This document shows, one piece after another, positions 42,987 to 51,779 of a stretch of DNA of 64,000 nucleotides. The stretch's first letter is position 1; each line of letters opens with the position of its first letter. Made by a program: the position numbers and the translations under genes. The notes under the pieces were generated by a model. That model ran no database searches. It was not told where the DNA came from and worked only from the letters and a program-made list of their open reading frames with translations. Origin of the DNA: Nocardioides sp. dk884 (GTDB taxonomy: Bacteria > Actinomycetota > Actinomycetes > Propionibacteriales > Nocardioidaceae). Location of the stretch: assembly GCF_009557055.1 (NCBI RefSeq), contig NZ_CP045649.1:3137501-3201500 (forward strand), given 5' to 3'.

Positions 42987-44210
42987 ATGGCAGACCGTCC
43001 CCGGTACGACGGCTCCGGGGACGACGCCCCGGAGTACGGCTGGCTCTACGGCGCGAAGGGCGAGGGCGACCCCGACGCCACCCGCCCCGTCCCGCGCCAG
43101 CCGCGTCCCGACGAGACCCGCGTCCTCCCCGTGCAGCCCCGCCCCGAGGCCGGCGGGTCGCGCACCCGTGCCGCCGAGCGCCCGGCCCCCGCACCGGCCC
43201 CGGCCCCCGCCCCCGCGCCCCCGCCGCGCGCGGGATCGCGCGGGCGCCGGCTGCGGTTCCGGCCGCGCTACCTGCTCGCGCTGATCCTGGTCTGGGTGGT
43301 CTACCTCGTGGCCGTGCCGATCTATGCCTGGACCGAGGTCGAGTCGGTCCCGTGGGAGCCCGAGGGCGAGCGCCCCCCGCAGCAGCCGGGCACGACGTAC
43401 CTCATGGTCGGCAGCGACTCGCGCGACGACCTCTCCGAGGACGAGCGGCGGCGCCTCGGCACCGGCGGCGCCGCCGGGCAGCGCACCGACACGATCATGC
43501 TCCTGCACACCGGCGACGGCCCCAACGTGATGATGTCGATCCCGCGCGACTCCAACGTGGAGGTCCCCGGGCACGGCGTCACCAAGATCAACGCGGCGTT
43601 CGCCTACGACGGCGCACCCGGTCTGGTCCGCACCATCGAGAACGCCACCGGCATCCGCATCGACGAGTACGTCGAGATCGGCATGGGCGGCCTGGCCGGC
43701 GTGGTCGACGCGGTCGGCGGCATCGAGATCTGCCCCGAGTTCGCGATGAAGGACCCCGACGCCAAGCTCGACATCGACAAGGGCTGCCAGCAGGCCGACG
43801 GCCAGACGGCGCTGGGCTTCGCCCGCTCCCGCAAGACCGACCCGCAGTACGGCGACATCACCCGGGTGCGCCACCAGCGCGAGGTGGTCGCCGCGGTCGG
43901 CGACAAGGTGCTCTCGCCGTGGACCTTCCTCAACCCGGTGCGCTACTGGCGCCTGGCCAACTCCGTGCCCGGCTTCTTCGTCTTCGGCGACGGCACCGGC
44001 CCGATCGACGCGGCGCGCTGGGCCCTGGCGATGACCCGGGTGGAGGGCGACGCGGGGATGACCTGCACCGTCCCGATCCGGGACCTCGCGGTCAACTGGG
44101 ACGAGGAGCGCTCCCAGCGGATGTTCCAGGCGATCATCGAGGACCGCACCGACGACATCGGCAAGGACCTGTGCACGCCGACCGGCCTGCCCCAGGAGGT
44201 CACCGGATGA
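42987..44210 (+). CDS. LytR-CpsA-Psr (LCP) glycopolymer ligase 2
   Basis: The 407-residue protein has a Pro/Ala-rich cytoplasmic tail with a (PA)n run and one membrane helix (about 95-115). The exported LCP domain has TYLMVGSDSRDDLSEDE, QRTDTIMLLHTGDGPNVMMSIPRDSNVEVPGHGVTKINAAFAYDGAPGLV, GLAGVVDAVGGIEICPE and LGFARSRKTDPQYGDITRVRHQREVV. All conserved Arg and Asp residues of the active site are present. It should attach a lipid-linked polymer to peptidoglycan. It is coupled to the crotonase gene (ATGA at 44207-44210), an unexpected partner. Start is leaderless. Confidence 0.95.
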   Translation: MADRPRYDGSGDDAPEYGWLYGAKGEGDPDATRPVPRQPRPDETRVLPVQPRPEAGGSRTRAAERPAPAPAPAPAPAPPPRAGSRGRRLRFRPRYLLALILVWVVYLVAVPIYAWTEVESVPWEPEGERPPQQPGTTYLMVGSDSRDDLSEDERRRLGTGGAAGQRTDTIMLLHTGDGPNVMMSIPRDSNVEVPGHGVTKINAAFAYDGAPGLVRTIENATGIRIDEYVEIGMGGLAGVVDAVGGIEICPEFAMKDPDAKLDIDKGCQQADGQTALGFARSRKTDPQYGDITRVRHQREVVAAVGDKVLSPWTFLNPVRYWRLANSVPGFFVFGDGTGPIDAARWALAMTRVEGDAGMTCTVPIRDLAVNWDEERSQRMFQAIIEDRTDDIGKDLCTPTGLPQEVTG

Positions 44211-45094
44211 GCCCTGACAGCGGCTCCGACTACGAGACGCTGCGCTGCGAGATCGACGAGCACGGCGTCGCCACGCTGACCCTGCACCGTCCCGACGCGC
44301 TCAACGCCTTCGACCTGACGATGGCCCGCGAGCTGGAGCGCTTCTTCCTCGTCGACGCCCGCGACGAGGCGGTTCGCGCCGTGGTCGTCACCGGGGCCGG
44401 CCGGGCGTTCTGCGCCGGGATGGACCTCGGCGCGGAGGGCAACGTGTTCGGCCTCGACGAGTCGGTGACCCCGACGCCGGAGGACCTGCGGGCCCACCTC
44501 ACCGAGGCGCCGTACCACGACGGCGTGCGCGACACCGGCGGTCGGGTGACCCTGGCGATCCACGCGCTGCCCAAGCCGGTGATCGCCGCCATCAACGGCG
44601 CCGCGGTCGGCATCGGCGCGACGATGACGCTGGCCATGGACCTGCGCCTGGCCTCCACCCGGGCCCGCATCGGCTTCGTCTTCGGCCGGCTCGGCATCGT
44701 GCCCGAGGCCTGCTCGAGCTGGTTCCTGCCGCGCATCGTCGGCATCCAGCAGGCCCTGGAGTGGGTCTACGCAGCGGAGATCCTCGACGCCGACGCGGCG
44801 TACGCCGGGCGGCTGGTCCGCTCGGTCCACGAGCCCGACGACCTGCTGCCCGCGGCCCAGGCCCTGGCCCGGTCGTTCGTGGTGGACCGCTCCCCCGTCG
44901 CGCTCGGTCTGGCCAAGCAGCTGCTCTACCGCAACAGCGCCGCCGCCGACCCGCTCGAGGCGCACCTGTCGGACTCGCTGGCGATGTTCTGGACCTCGAT
45001 CGGCGACGGCAAGGAGGGCGTGGCCGCCTTCCTCGACAAGCGCGCCCCGCGCTTCACCGGGCGCGCCGACGAGCTGCCGCGCGTCTTCGGCTGA
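44207..45094 (+). CDS. Enoyl-CoA hydratase/isomerase family protein
   Basis: The 295-residue crotonase-fold enzyme has LTLHRPDALNAFDLTMARELERFF, VVTGAGRAFCAGMDLGAEG (CoA/oxyanion region), PKPVIAAINGAAVGIGATMTLAMDLRLAS and RLGIVPEACSSWFLPRIVG with the catalytic Glu region. It probably hydrates or isomerises an enoyl-CoA. The substrate is not evident. AGGAGG precedes the ATG, which overlaps the LCP stop. Together with the thioesterase on the other side of the LCP gene, it hints at a small acyl-CoA module. Confidence 0.92.
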   Translation: MSPDSGSDYETLRCEIDEHGVATLTLHRPDALNAFDLTMARELERFFLVDARDEAVRAVVVTGAGRAFCAGMDLGAEGNVFGLDESVTPTPEDLRAHLTEAPYHDGVRDTGGRVTLAIHALPKPVIAAINGAAVGIGATMTLAMDLRLASTRARIGFVFGRLGIVPEACSSWFLPRIVGIQQALEWVYAAEILDADAAYAGRLVRSVHEPDDLLPAAQALARSFVVDRSPVALGLAKQLLYRNSAAADPLEAHLSDSLAMFWTSIGDGKEGVAAFLDKRAPRFTGRADELPRVFG

Positions 45095-45106
45095 GCGTCT
45101 CGTCCC

Positions 45107-45682
45107 TCACTGCCGGCCGGTCGCGACGACGGTCGTCTGGTAGCCGCGCCCCGGGTCGACCTCCAGGCTGAGGCGTTCGGCGTCCGGCACCCAGTAGCCC
45201 ACGTAGAAGCTGACGCTCCCGCCAGCGGGCACCCGGTCCTCCGGTCGGGCGATCACGTCCTGCTCGTAGTCGAAGATCTGCTCGGTCGGCGCGAAGCCGC
45301 TGGCCAGCCGCAGGTGCAGCTGGCTGGGGTTCCATTCCTCCTCGGTGCCGTTGCGCACGCTCACCCGCAGCCGCATCGGCGCGCCCGGGCGGCGTTCGAT
45401 CCAGGAGGAGGGCGTGAACTGCTCGGGCGGGTCCACCTGCACCCTCAACCCGCTCCCATAACGGAAGGATTCGCCGAATCCGGGCACTTTCGCCTGATCC
45501 GAGAATTGATTTGTTTCCGCGGTATTAACCGGCTCGCTCGGCGCGGCCCGCACATTCTTGGGCGGTTGCGCGCCCGCCCCCGCTGGCGCGCCGAAGTCGG
45601 CCTCGTCGCCGGGCCCTAGAACGCCACACCCGCTCAACAACAGGGGAATCGCGGCAATCGCGGCCCGTCTCGCCAGTCTCAT
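45107..45682 (-). CDS. Lipoprotein, unknown (DUF4352-like)
   Basis: The 191-residue protein has a lipoprotein signal peptide with lipobox LLSGC (Cys19). A disordered linker leads to a beta-sandwich-like domain: GLRVQVDPPEQFTPS..., MRLRVSVRNGTEEEWNPSQLHLRLASG, VPAGGSVSFYVGYWVP. This pattern resembles the immunoglobulin-like DUF4352/telomeric-like lipoproteins, with low certainty. It should be anchored on the outer face of the membrane. The part near residues 50-75 uses more A/T-rich codons than its surroundings. A TAACGT -10 (45689-45694) six bases ahead of the ATG implies a leaderless message. Confidence 0.85.
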   Translation of the reverse strand: MRLARRAAIAAIPLLLSGCGVLGPGDEADFGAPAGAGAQPPKNVRAAPSEPVNTAETNQFSDQAKVPGFGESFRYGSGLRVQVDPPEQFTPSSWIERRPGAPMRLRVSVRNGTEEEWNPSQLHLRLASGFAPTEQIFDYEQDVIARPEDRVPAGGSVSFYVGYWVPDAERLSLEVDPGRGYQTTVVATGRQ

Positions 45683-45688
45683 GGCGCG

Positions 45689-45694
45689 ACGTTA
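45689..45694 (-). promoter_or_regulatory. -10 element of the lipoprotein gene
   Basis: On the minus strand TAACGT is followed by CGCGCC and the ATG at 45682, giving a leaderless arrangement. The rest of the ~238-base gap to the GT2 gene holds a TACGGT hexamer near 45815 that could be the promoter of the plus-strand polysaccharide operon. Confidence 0.55.
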
Positions 45695-45920
45695 AGCGAT
45701 CGAGGACCGCTCCCATCGAGTTCTTCGGGAAAAGGGCGCCTGTCCACGCCGCCGATACACAGAATTGGGGATAGGCGGGGCGATCGCAGAGGTCGGTCGC
45801 GGATTCCGCACATACGGTCTGGCCGACACGACAGCGCGACCCCCCGGTGCTGGTGTCTCTCGGCCTCAGCTCGGCGCGCTCCGCGCCGAGGAGCCCTCCA
45901 GACCAAGGATCTCCGTCACC

Positions 45921-47222
45921 GTGCCCGACCTCGCCGACTTCACCCTGCCCGAACTCGACCTTGCCGCGTGGCGGGCGGCCTTCCCGCTCGCCGTGGCCGG
46001 CGTCATCGTGTGGTCCCTGTGGATCTACCGGTGTGTGCTGTCCGCCCGGGCCCGGCCCATCGAGAACGACTTCACGACCACCACCTCGGTCGTCGTCCCC
46101 AGCTTCCACGAGGACCCCGACATCCTGATGCGGTGCGTGGCCAACTGGCGCGCCCAGGGACCCACCGAGATCATCATCGTCCTCGACGTCGCCGACACCG
46201 TGGCCTTCCACCGCCTCGAGGCCCTCGAGGACCCGGTCGTGCGGCCCGTGCTCTTCCGTCACGCCGGCAAGCGCTCGGCGCTCGGCGTCGGCATCCGGAT
46301 GGCGACCTCCGAGGTCTTGGTGCTGGTGGACTCCGACACCCAGTGGGAGCCCGGTCTCCTGCTCGCCGTGCAGCGCCCGTTCCTCGACCCCGAGGTCGGC
46401 GGGGTGAGCACGCAGCAGAACGTCTATGAGGCCCGGGGCAACGTGTGGCGCCGGATCGCCGACTGGATGGTCAACCTGCGCTACTACAACTACGTGCCGG
46501 CGATGGGCCGCGCCGGCGCCGTCGCCTGCGTCTCCGGGCGGACCGCTGCGTACCGTCGCGCGGCGGTGCTGCCGGTGCTGGAGAACCTCGAGAACGAGTT
46601 CTTCCTCGGCCGCCGCTGCATCGCCGGCGACGACGGCCGGCTGACCTGGCTGGTCCTCGCCTCGGGGTTCAAGACCGTGCACCAGTCCTCGGCCCGGGCG
46701 CTCTCCATGTTCCCCGCCTCCTTCCGCGCCTTCGTCAAGCAGCGGGTGCGCTGGAGCCGCAACTCCTACCGCTGCTACCTCACCGCCGTCTACAAGGGCT
46801 GGCTGTGGCGCACGCCGTTCGTCACCAAGGTGACGGTCCTGCAGATCCTGCTGACGCCGATCACCATGGGCGTCACCATCGGCTACCTGCTCTTCAGCCG
46901 TCTCGAGCTCACCGTCCCCGGCGCCCTGTTGGCCGTGGCCTGGCTGCTCGCCGGCCGCGGGATCCGCGGCTTCTCCCACCTGCGCCGCCACCCGGTCGAC
47001 ATCCTGCTGCTCCCGCTGATGACGCTGGTGGTGATCTTGGTGGCGCTGCCGATCAAGCTCTACGCGTTCTTCACCATGAACAAGCAGGGCTGGCTGACCC
47101 GCTCGGAGACGACTGTCGGCGGGGAGGGCCAGGACCAGGCCTCACTGGCACCGCGCCACCACGCCCGCCGTACGACGACTGTCGCCGAGCCGTCCCTGTC
47201 CGCGGCGGGAGGCAACCAGTGA
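45921..47222 (+). CDS. Processive GT2 polysaccharide synthase (hyaluronan/Alg8-like)
   Basis: The likely start is the GTG at 45921 (433 residues). The frame is open back to about 45765 and an earlier start cannot be ruled out. One N-terminal helix, then a GT2 domain: SVVVPSFHEDPDILMRCVANWRAQGPTEIIIVLD, VLVLVDSDTQWEPGLL (DxD), IAGDDGRLTWLVL (acceptor Asp region) and VKQRVRWSRN (the QxxRW motif of processive synthases). Three or four C-terminal helices form the export channel. This is the class of hyaluronan, chitin, cellulose and alginate synthases. UDP-glucose dehydrogenase in the same operon points to a uronic-acid donor. Overlaps the next gene (GTGA). Confidence 0.88.
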   Translation: MPDLADFTLPELDLAAWRAAFPLAVAGVIVWSLWIYRCVLSARARPIENDFTTTTSVVVPSFHEDPDILMRCVANWRAQGPTEIIIVLDVADTVAFHRLEALEDPVVRPVLFRHAGKRSALGVGIRMATSEVLVLVDSDTQWEPGLLLAVQRPFLDPEVGGVSTQQNVYEARGNVWRRIADWMVNLRYYNYVPAMGRAGAVACVSGRTAAYRRAAVLPVLENLENEFFLGRRCIAGDDGRLTWLVLASGFKTVHQSSARALSMFPASFRAFVKQRVRWSRNSYRCYLTAVYKGWLWRTPFVTKVTVLQILLTPITMGVTIGYLLFSRLELTVPGALLAVAWLLAGRGIRGFSHLRRHPVDILLLPLMTLVVILVALPIKLYAFFTMNKQGWLTRSETTVGGEGQDQASLAPRHHARRTTTVAEPSLSAAGGNQ

Positions 47223-49114
47223 CGCGCCGGTTGCGCCGGGTGCTCCTCGGCACCGCCCTCGCCGCCGTGCTGGTGGGGATGAGCGCCCCGGTCGCCGCAG
47301 CCGACCCGGAGATCGAGCCCGGCACCGACCCGGCGAGCGCGCAGTTCCCCTACCCCGGCGACCCGGAGTCGGAGGCCGCGCTGGTGGCCGGGGAGGACGA
47401 CCGGCTGACCGAGGTGCGGACGGTGAGCTCCCTGGCCAGCTGGACCGCGAGTCCGACGAAGAGCCCCTACCGTCTCGCGACCGGCTCGGCCTACACCCTG
47501 GTCCTGACCGCCCGCTCGCAGCCCTACACGGTGGCCGACCTGCTGCTGCTCGCCCCGCAGACCTTCGTACGCCGCCCCGACGGCTCCTACCTGCTCAGCG
47601 AGCACCTGGTGGTGGAGTCCGGGGCGACCCTGAACCTCGCCAACCCCGGCGGACTGCGCCTGCACCTGGCCAGCGACTCCGACGGGTTCGTCTCGATCGT
47701 GAACTACGGCGGCCGGCTCAACATCGCCGGCGCGGACGGCGTGCCCGCGGTCATCTCCAGCTTCGACCGCGACACCGAGCGCCTCGACTCGCTCACCGAC
47801 GACGGGCGTGCCTACCTGCGCGCCATCGGTGGCCAGGTCTCGCTCTCCCACGCCCGACTCGAGGGGCTCGGGTTCTGGAGCGGGCGGACGGGTGGGCTGT
47901 CGCTCACCGGCACCGACCGTCCCGACGCCGGGTCGCTGCACGACCTGGCGGACTCCTTGAAGGTCGGCCCGGTCGCCGACCAGGGACCCGACATCGACGG
48001 CAACAAGAACTCCGCCCTCGGCGACGTGCTGCCCGCTGGCGACCTGCCCGTGCCGACCGTCGACGTCGACGACCCGCGGTACAGCTATGTGTCGGCCGCC
48101 GTGGCCGACACGACGGTGACCGACAGCGCGTTCGGTCTCTTCGTCTCCGGCGCCAACGGCCTCGACATCCGCGACAGCGTCTTCGACGCCAACATCGTCT
48201 CCGGGCTGGTCCTGCACCGCTACGTGATGAACGCCGTGGTCGAGACGACCAGTGCGTCCGGCAACGGCCTGGACGGGCTGCAGCTGGCCCGGGCGACGAC
48301 CGGCATCGTGCTCTCCGAGGTCGTCGCCAACGAGAACGACCGCAACGGCGTCACCATCTCGGGCCTGCCGCTGGCCACCGGACCGTCCGCGACCGGCACC
48401 AGCGTCGGCAGCTACGGCAACAACTCGATCGCCAACAGCCAGGTGCGGCGCAACGGCCGGTACGGCGTGGAGGTGATCGGCGGGCAGAACGTGGACGTGC
48501 TCGCCAACGACATCGCCGCCAACGCCGTCGGCGTGGTCGTCCGCGACGCCGCGACCGAGGTCAGCGTCGTCGGCAACCAGGTCAGCAGCTCCCACGACCA
48601 GGGGATCGCGCTGCGCGACGGCGTGGACGGAGCGGTCGTCACCGGCAACGTGGTCAGCGGCGGCGAGACGAGCGTCTACGTCCGCGACTCCAGCGCCGAG
48701 ATCGACCAGAACACCCTGGAGGACGCGACCACCCACGCGGTGAGCTTCGTGGGCGAGGTCGGCAGCTCCTCGCTGCGGCAGAACAAGATCAGTGGCCGCG
48801 GTCCCAGCGCGATCGAGGTCGGCCGCGCGGACGGCCTGGACACCGGCGGCTGGGTCAACGACCAGGACGGCTGGGACGACACCACGCCGTTCCTGGTGAC
48901 GCTCAAGCGGTTCGCCCAGCCGCTGACGGTGCTCTGGAGCCTGCTCGGAGCACTGCTGCTCTTCACCGCCGTGCGCGGCGCGCGCAGCCACCGCGCCCGC
49001 CGGCACCCCTACCTGGACAAGGCCCCCGCCTGGGACCCGGCCCCGGTGCAGGTGGGTGCGGTGCCGATGGGTGCGGCGCCGAGGGGCGCGGGGCATGACG
49101 GGAGCCCGTCATGA
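47219..49114 (+). CDS. Exported parallel beta-helix protein 1 (AlgG-like position)
   Basis: The 631-residue protein has a signal peptide (RVLLGTALAAVLVGMSAPVAAADPE). A right-handed parallel beta-helix follows (about 270-560), seen as repeated turns such as GLFVSGANGLDIRDSVFDANIVSGLVL, NGLDGLQLARATTGIVLSEVVANENDRNGVTI and GVVVRDAATEVSVVGNQVSSS. A C-terminal membrane anchor (LTVLWSLLGALLLFTAVRG) ends in a cytoplasmic tail. Such helices occur in polysaccharide lyases, epimerases (AlgG) and carbohydrate-binding surface proteins. The early segment before the helix is unassigned. Next to a processive synthase it may modify or guide the nascent chain. GTG start, coupled at both ends (GTGA, ATGA). 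Confidence 0.85.
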   Translation: MTRRLRRVLLGTALAAVLVGMSAPVAAADPEIEPGTDPASAQFPYPGDPESEAALVAGEDDRLTEVRTVSSLASWTASPTKSPYRLATGSAYTLVLTARSQPYTVADLLLLAPQTFVRRPDGSYLLSEHLVVESGATLNLANPGGLRLHLASDSDGFVSIVNYGGRLNIAGADGVPAVISSFDRDTERLDSLTDDGRAYLRAIGGQVSLSHARLEGLGFWSGRTGGLSLTGTDRPDAGSLHDLADSLKVGPVADQGPDIDGNKNSALGDVLPAGDLPVPTVDVDDPRYSYVSAAVADTTVTDSAFGLFVSGANGLDIRDSVFDANIVSGLVLHRYVMNAVVETTSASGNGLDGLQLARATTGIVLSEVVANENDRNGVTISGLPLATGPSATGTSVGSYGNNSIANSQVRRNGRYGVEVIGGQNVDVLANDIAANAVGVVVRDAATEVSVVGNQVSSSHDQGIALRDGVDGAVVTGNVVSGGETSVYVRDSSAEIDQNTLEDATTHAVSFVGEVGSSSLRQNKISGRGPSAIEVGRADGLDTGGWVNDQDGWDDTTPFLVTLKRFAQPLTVLWSLLGALLLFTAVRGARSHRARRHPYLDKAPAWDPAPVQVGAVPMGAAPRGAGHDGSPS

Positions 49115-50346
49115 GGCTGCCCGAGTCGCCGCGCTCGCGGCTCCTCCTCACGGGCGCGGGCGGGGTCGTCGTGGGCATCCTCCTCGCCCTCCTCGTGGTC
49201 GCGGCCTGGCCGAACAGCAGCGAGACCCCGCAGGGACGGGACGCGGTGATCACCCCGCCGGTCCCCCCGCCGCCGAGCATCGAGGAGCTCCCGGAGTCCA
49301 CGGTCCTGCCGGACCCGGGCACGCCGCTGCCCACCGACGAGGAGACCGACGAGGGCGACCAGGGCGACGGGGACGAGGGCGACGGCGAGCAGCCCGACTC
49401 CGCGCCTCTCCTTCCCGACGCGGCCCCGGCAGGAGAGGGCCCGCTGCCGGAGACCACGCCGGTCCGCTGCCCGGCCCCGACGACCACCGTCGCCTCGGCC
49501 GCAGAGCTCGAGCAGGCCCTCGCCTCGGCGGCCCCGGGCGACAGCATCGAGCTGGCCGACGGGACCTTCGCGGGGAACTTCACGACCACCGTCTCGGGCA
49601 CCGAGGACGCACCGATCTTCCTGTGCGGCACCTCGGAGGCGGTGATCGACGGCGGTGACATCGAGGGCGACTACGCGCTCCACCTCGACGGCGCCCGGCA
49701 CTGGCGGCTGGTCGGCTTCACGGTCTCCGGGGGCCAGAAGGGCATCGTGGCCGACGGGACCGAGTGGTCGGTGTTCCAGGGCCTCACGGTCTCCGGCACC
49801 GGCGACGAGGCGATCCACCTGCGCACCCACAGCACCGACAACGTCGTGCGCGACGCCACGATCAGCGACACCGGCCTGCGCCGCGACAAGTACGGCGAGG
49901 GCGTCTACCTCGGGTCCGCGGTCAGCAACTGGTGCACCTACACCGGCTGCGAGGCCGACCGCAGCGACCGCAACGTGGTCATCGCGAACACGTTCACCGA
50001 CGTCACCGCCGAGGCGATCGACGTCAAGGAGGGCACCACCGGCGGCGCCATCCTCGACAACACCTTCGACGGCTCGGCCGTCACCGGCGCCGACTCCTGG
50101 GTCGACGTGAAGGGCAACAACTACCTCGTCCAGGGCAACACCGGCACCAGCGCCCCCGAGGACGGCTACCAGACCCACCAGATCCTCGACGGCTGGGGCG
50201 ACTTCAACGTCTTCACCGCGAACCACGCCGACGTCAGGGGGCCGGGCGCCGCGATCTCGTCCTGGCCGCCGGGCGCCAACGTCGTGCGCTGCGACAACAC
50301 CTTCGTCGCCGCCGACGAGGGCCTCAGCAACATCTCGTGCTCATGA
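49111..50346 (+). CDS. Membrane-anchored parallel beta-helix protein 2 (lyase-like)
   Basis: The 411-residue protein has a signal-anchor helix (about 10-33), an acidic Pro/Asp/Glu-rich stalk (about 40-115), then a beta-helix domain. The domain contains VASAAELEQALASAAPGDSIELADGTFAGNF, VIDGGDIEGDYALHLDGARHWRLVGFTVSGGQKGIV and NVVIANTFTDVTAEAIDVKEGTTGGAILDNTFDG. The pattern resembles family-6-type polysaccharide lyases and other pectin-lyase folds. Catalytic residues were not assigned. Four Cys residues are present. In alginate operons a lyase accompanies the synthase, and this gene has that position. Confidence 0.83.
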   Translation: MRLPESPRSRLLLTGAGGVVVGILLALLVVAAWPNSSETPQGRDAVITPPVPPPPSIEELPESTVLPDPGTPLPTDEETDEGDQGDGDEGDGEQPDSAPLLPDAAPAGEGPLPETTPVRCPAPTTTVASAAELEQALASAAPGDSIELADGTFAGNFTTTVSGTEDAPIFLCGTSEAVIDGGDIEGDYALHLDGARHWRLVGFTVSGGQKGIVADGTEWSVFQGLTVSGTGDEAIHLRTHSTDNVVRDATISDTGLRRDKYGEGVYLGSAVSNWCTYTGCEADRSDRNVVIANTFTDVTAEAIDVKEGTTGGAILDNTFDGSAVTGADSWVDVKGNNYLVQGNTGTSAPEDGYQTHQILDGWGDFNVFTANHADVRGPGAAISSWPPGANVVRCDNTFVAADEGLSNISCS

Positions 50347-50369
50347 CCACCGACCAGAGGAACCCCACC

Positions 50370-51704
50370 ATGTCCACCCCCGCTACCCCCCGCCTCACCG
50401 TCCTCGGCACCGGCTACCTCGGCGCGACGCACGCCATCTGCATGGCCGTGCTCGGGTACGACGTCCTCGGGGTCGACACCGACCGGGCCAAGGTCGCCGC
50501 CCTCAACGAGGGCCGCGTCCCGTTCTTCGAGCCCGGCCTGCCCGAGCTGCTCCGCAAGGCCCTGGACTCCGGTCGGCTGTCGTTCACCACCGACCTCTCG
50601 GCGGCGGGCGACTTCGGCGATGTGCACTTCATCTGCGTGGGCACCCCCCAGCAGGCCGACTCCCACGCCGCCGACCTGCGCTACGTCGAGGGGGTGGCGC
50701 GCGACCTCGCGCCGTACCTGCGCCGCCGGTGCCTCGTGGTCGGCAAGTCCACCGTGCCGGTCGGCACCGCCGCCCGGCTCACCCGGATCGTGCAGGACAA
50801 CGCGCCCGCCGGCACGGAGGTCGAGCTGGCCTGGAACCCCGAGTTCCTGCGCGAGGGGTACGCCGTCGAGGACACCCTGCGCCCGGACCGGCTCGTCTTC
50901 GGCGTCGCCTCCGCCTGGGCCGAGGAGACCCTGCGCGCCACCTTCGCGCCGGTCATCGACGCCGGGGTCCCGGTGGTCACCACCGACCTCCCGACCGCGG
51001 AGCTGGTCAAGGTGGCGGCGAACTCCTTCCTGGCCACCAAGATCTCCTACATCAACGCGATGGCCGAGGTCTGCGAGGCGACCGGTGGGGACGTCCAGGA
51101 CCTCGCCACCGCGCTCTCCTACGACACCCGCATCGGCGGGCGGTTCCTGCACCCCGGTCTCGGGTTCGGCGGCGGCTGCCTGCCCAAGGACATCCGGGCC
51201 TTCGTCCACCGCGCCGAGGAGGTCGGGGTGGGCAAGTCGGTGGCGTTCCTGCGCCAGGTCGACGCCATCAACCAGCGGCGTCGGGCCCGCACCGTCGACC
51301 TCGTGCGCGAGCAGGCCGGGGGCTCGCTGGCGGGTGTCCGCGTGTGCTGCCTGGGCGCCGCCTTCAAGCCGAACTCCGACGACGTCCGCGACGCCCCCGC
51401 GCTCGACGTGGCGCGCATGCTGCAGGAGGAGGGCGCGGTCGTGTCGGTCTACGACCCCGAGGCGATGGAGAACGCTCGCCGGGTCCAGCCCGGCCTGCAC
51501 TACGCGGAGAGCGTCTTCGACGCCGCGGCCGGCGCGCACGTCGTGGTGCTGCTGACCGAGTGGGAGCAGTTCCGCTCGCTGGACCCGCGCCGGCTGGCCG
51601 AGGTGGTGGCCAGCTGCGCGATCGTCGACGGGCGCCACGCCCTCGACCGCGACGAGTGGGAGGGCGCCGACTGGACCTACCGCGCGCTGGGGCGGGCCGG
51701 CTGA
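50370..51704 (+). CDS. UDP-glucose 6-dehydrogenase
   Basis: The 444-residue enzyme starts at the ATG 50370, supported by AGAGGAA about 9 bases upstream; an ATG at 50343 overlaps the previous stop but lacks this. Motifs: LTVLGTGYLGATHAICMAVLGYDVLGVD (NAD), GKSTVPVGTAARL, WNPEFLREGYAVEDTLRPDRLVFG, AELVKVAANSFLATKISYINAMAE and GFGGGCLPKDIRA with catalytic Cys270. It oxidises UDP-glucose to UDP-glucuronic acid, or a related UDP-sugar. In this operon it likely makes the donor for the GT2 synthase. Confidence 0.95.
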   Translation: MSTPATPRLTVLGTGYLGATHAICMAVLGYDVLGVDTDRAKVAALNEGRVPFFEPGLPELLRKALDSGRLSFTTDLSAAGDFGDVHFICVGTPQQADSHAADLRYVEGVARDLAPYLRRRCLVVGKSTVPVGTAARLTRIVQDNAPAGTEVELAWNPEFLREGYAVEDTLRPDRLVFGVASAWAEETLRATFAPVIDAGVPVVTTDLPTAELVKVAANSFLATKISYINAMAEVCEATGGDVQDLATALSYDTRIGGRFLHPGLGFGGGCLPKDIRAFVHRAEEVGVGKSVAFLRQVDAINQRRRARTVDLVREQAGGSLAGVRVCCLGAAFKPNSDDVRDAPALDVARMLQEEGAVVSVYDPEAMENARRVQPGLHYAESVFDAAAGAHVVVLLTEWEQFRSLDPRRLAEVVASCAIVDGRHALDRDEWEGADWTYRALGRAG

Positions 51705-51779
51705 GCAGGTGGTGCCCCTCGACGTGAGCGGCCTCCCGGTCCACACTGGCGCACCGGGGTCCGACGGGGTGGAGGCGCG

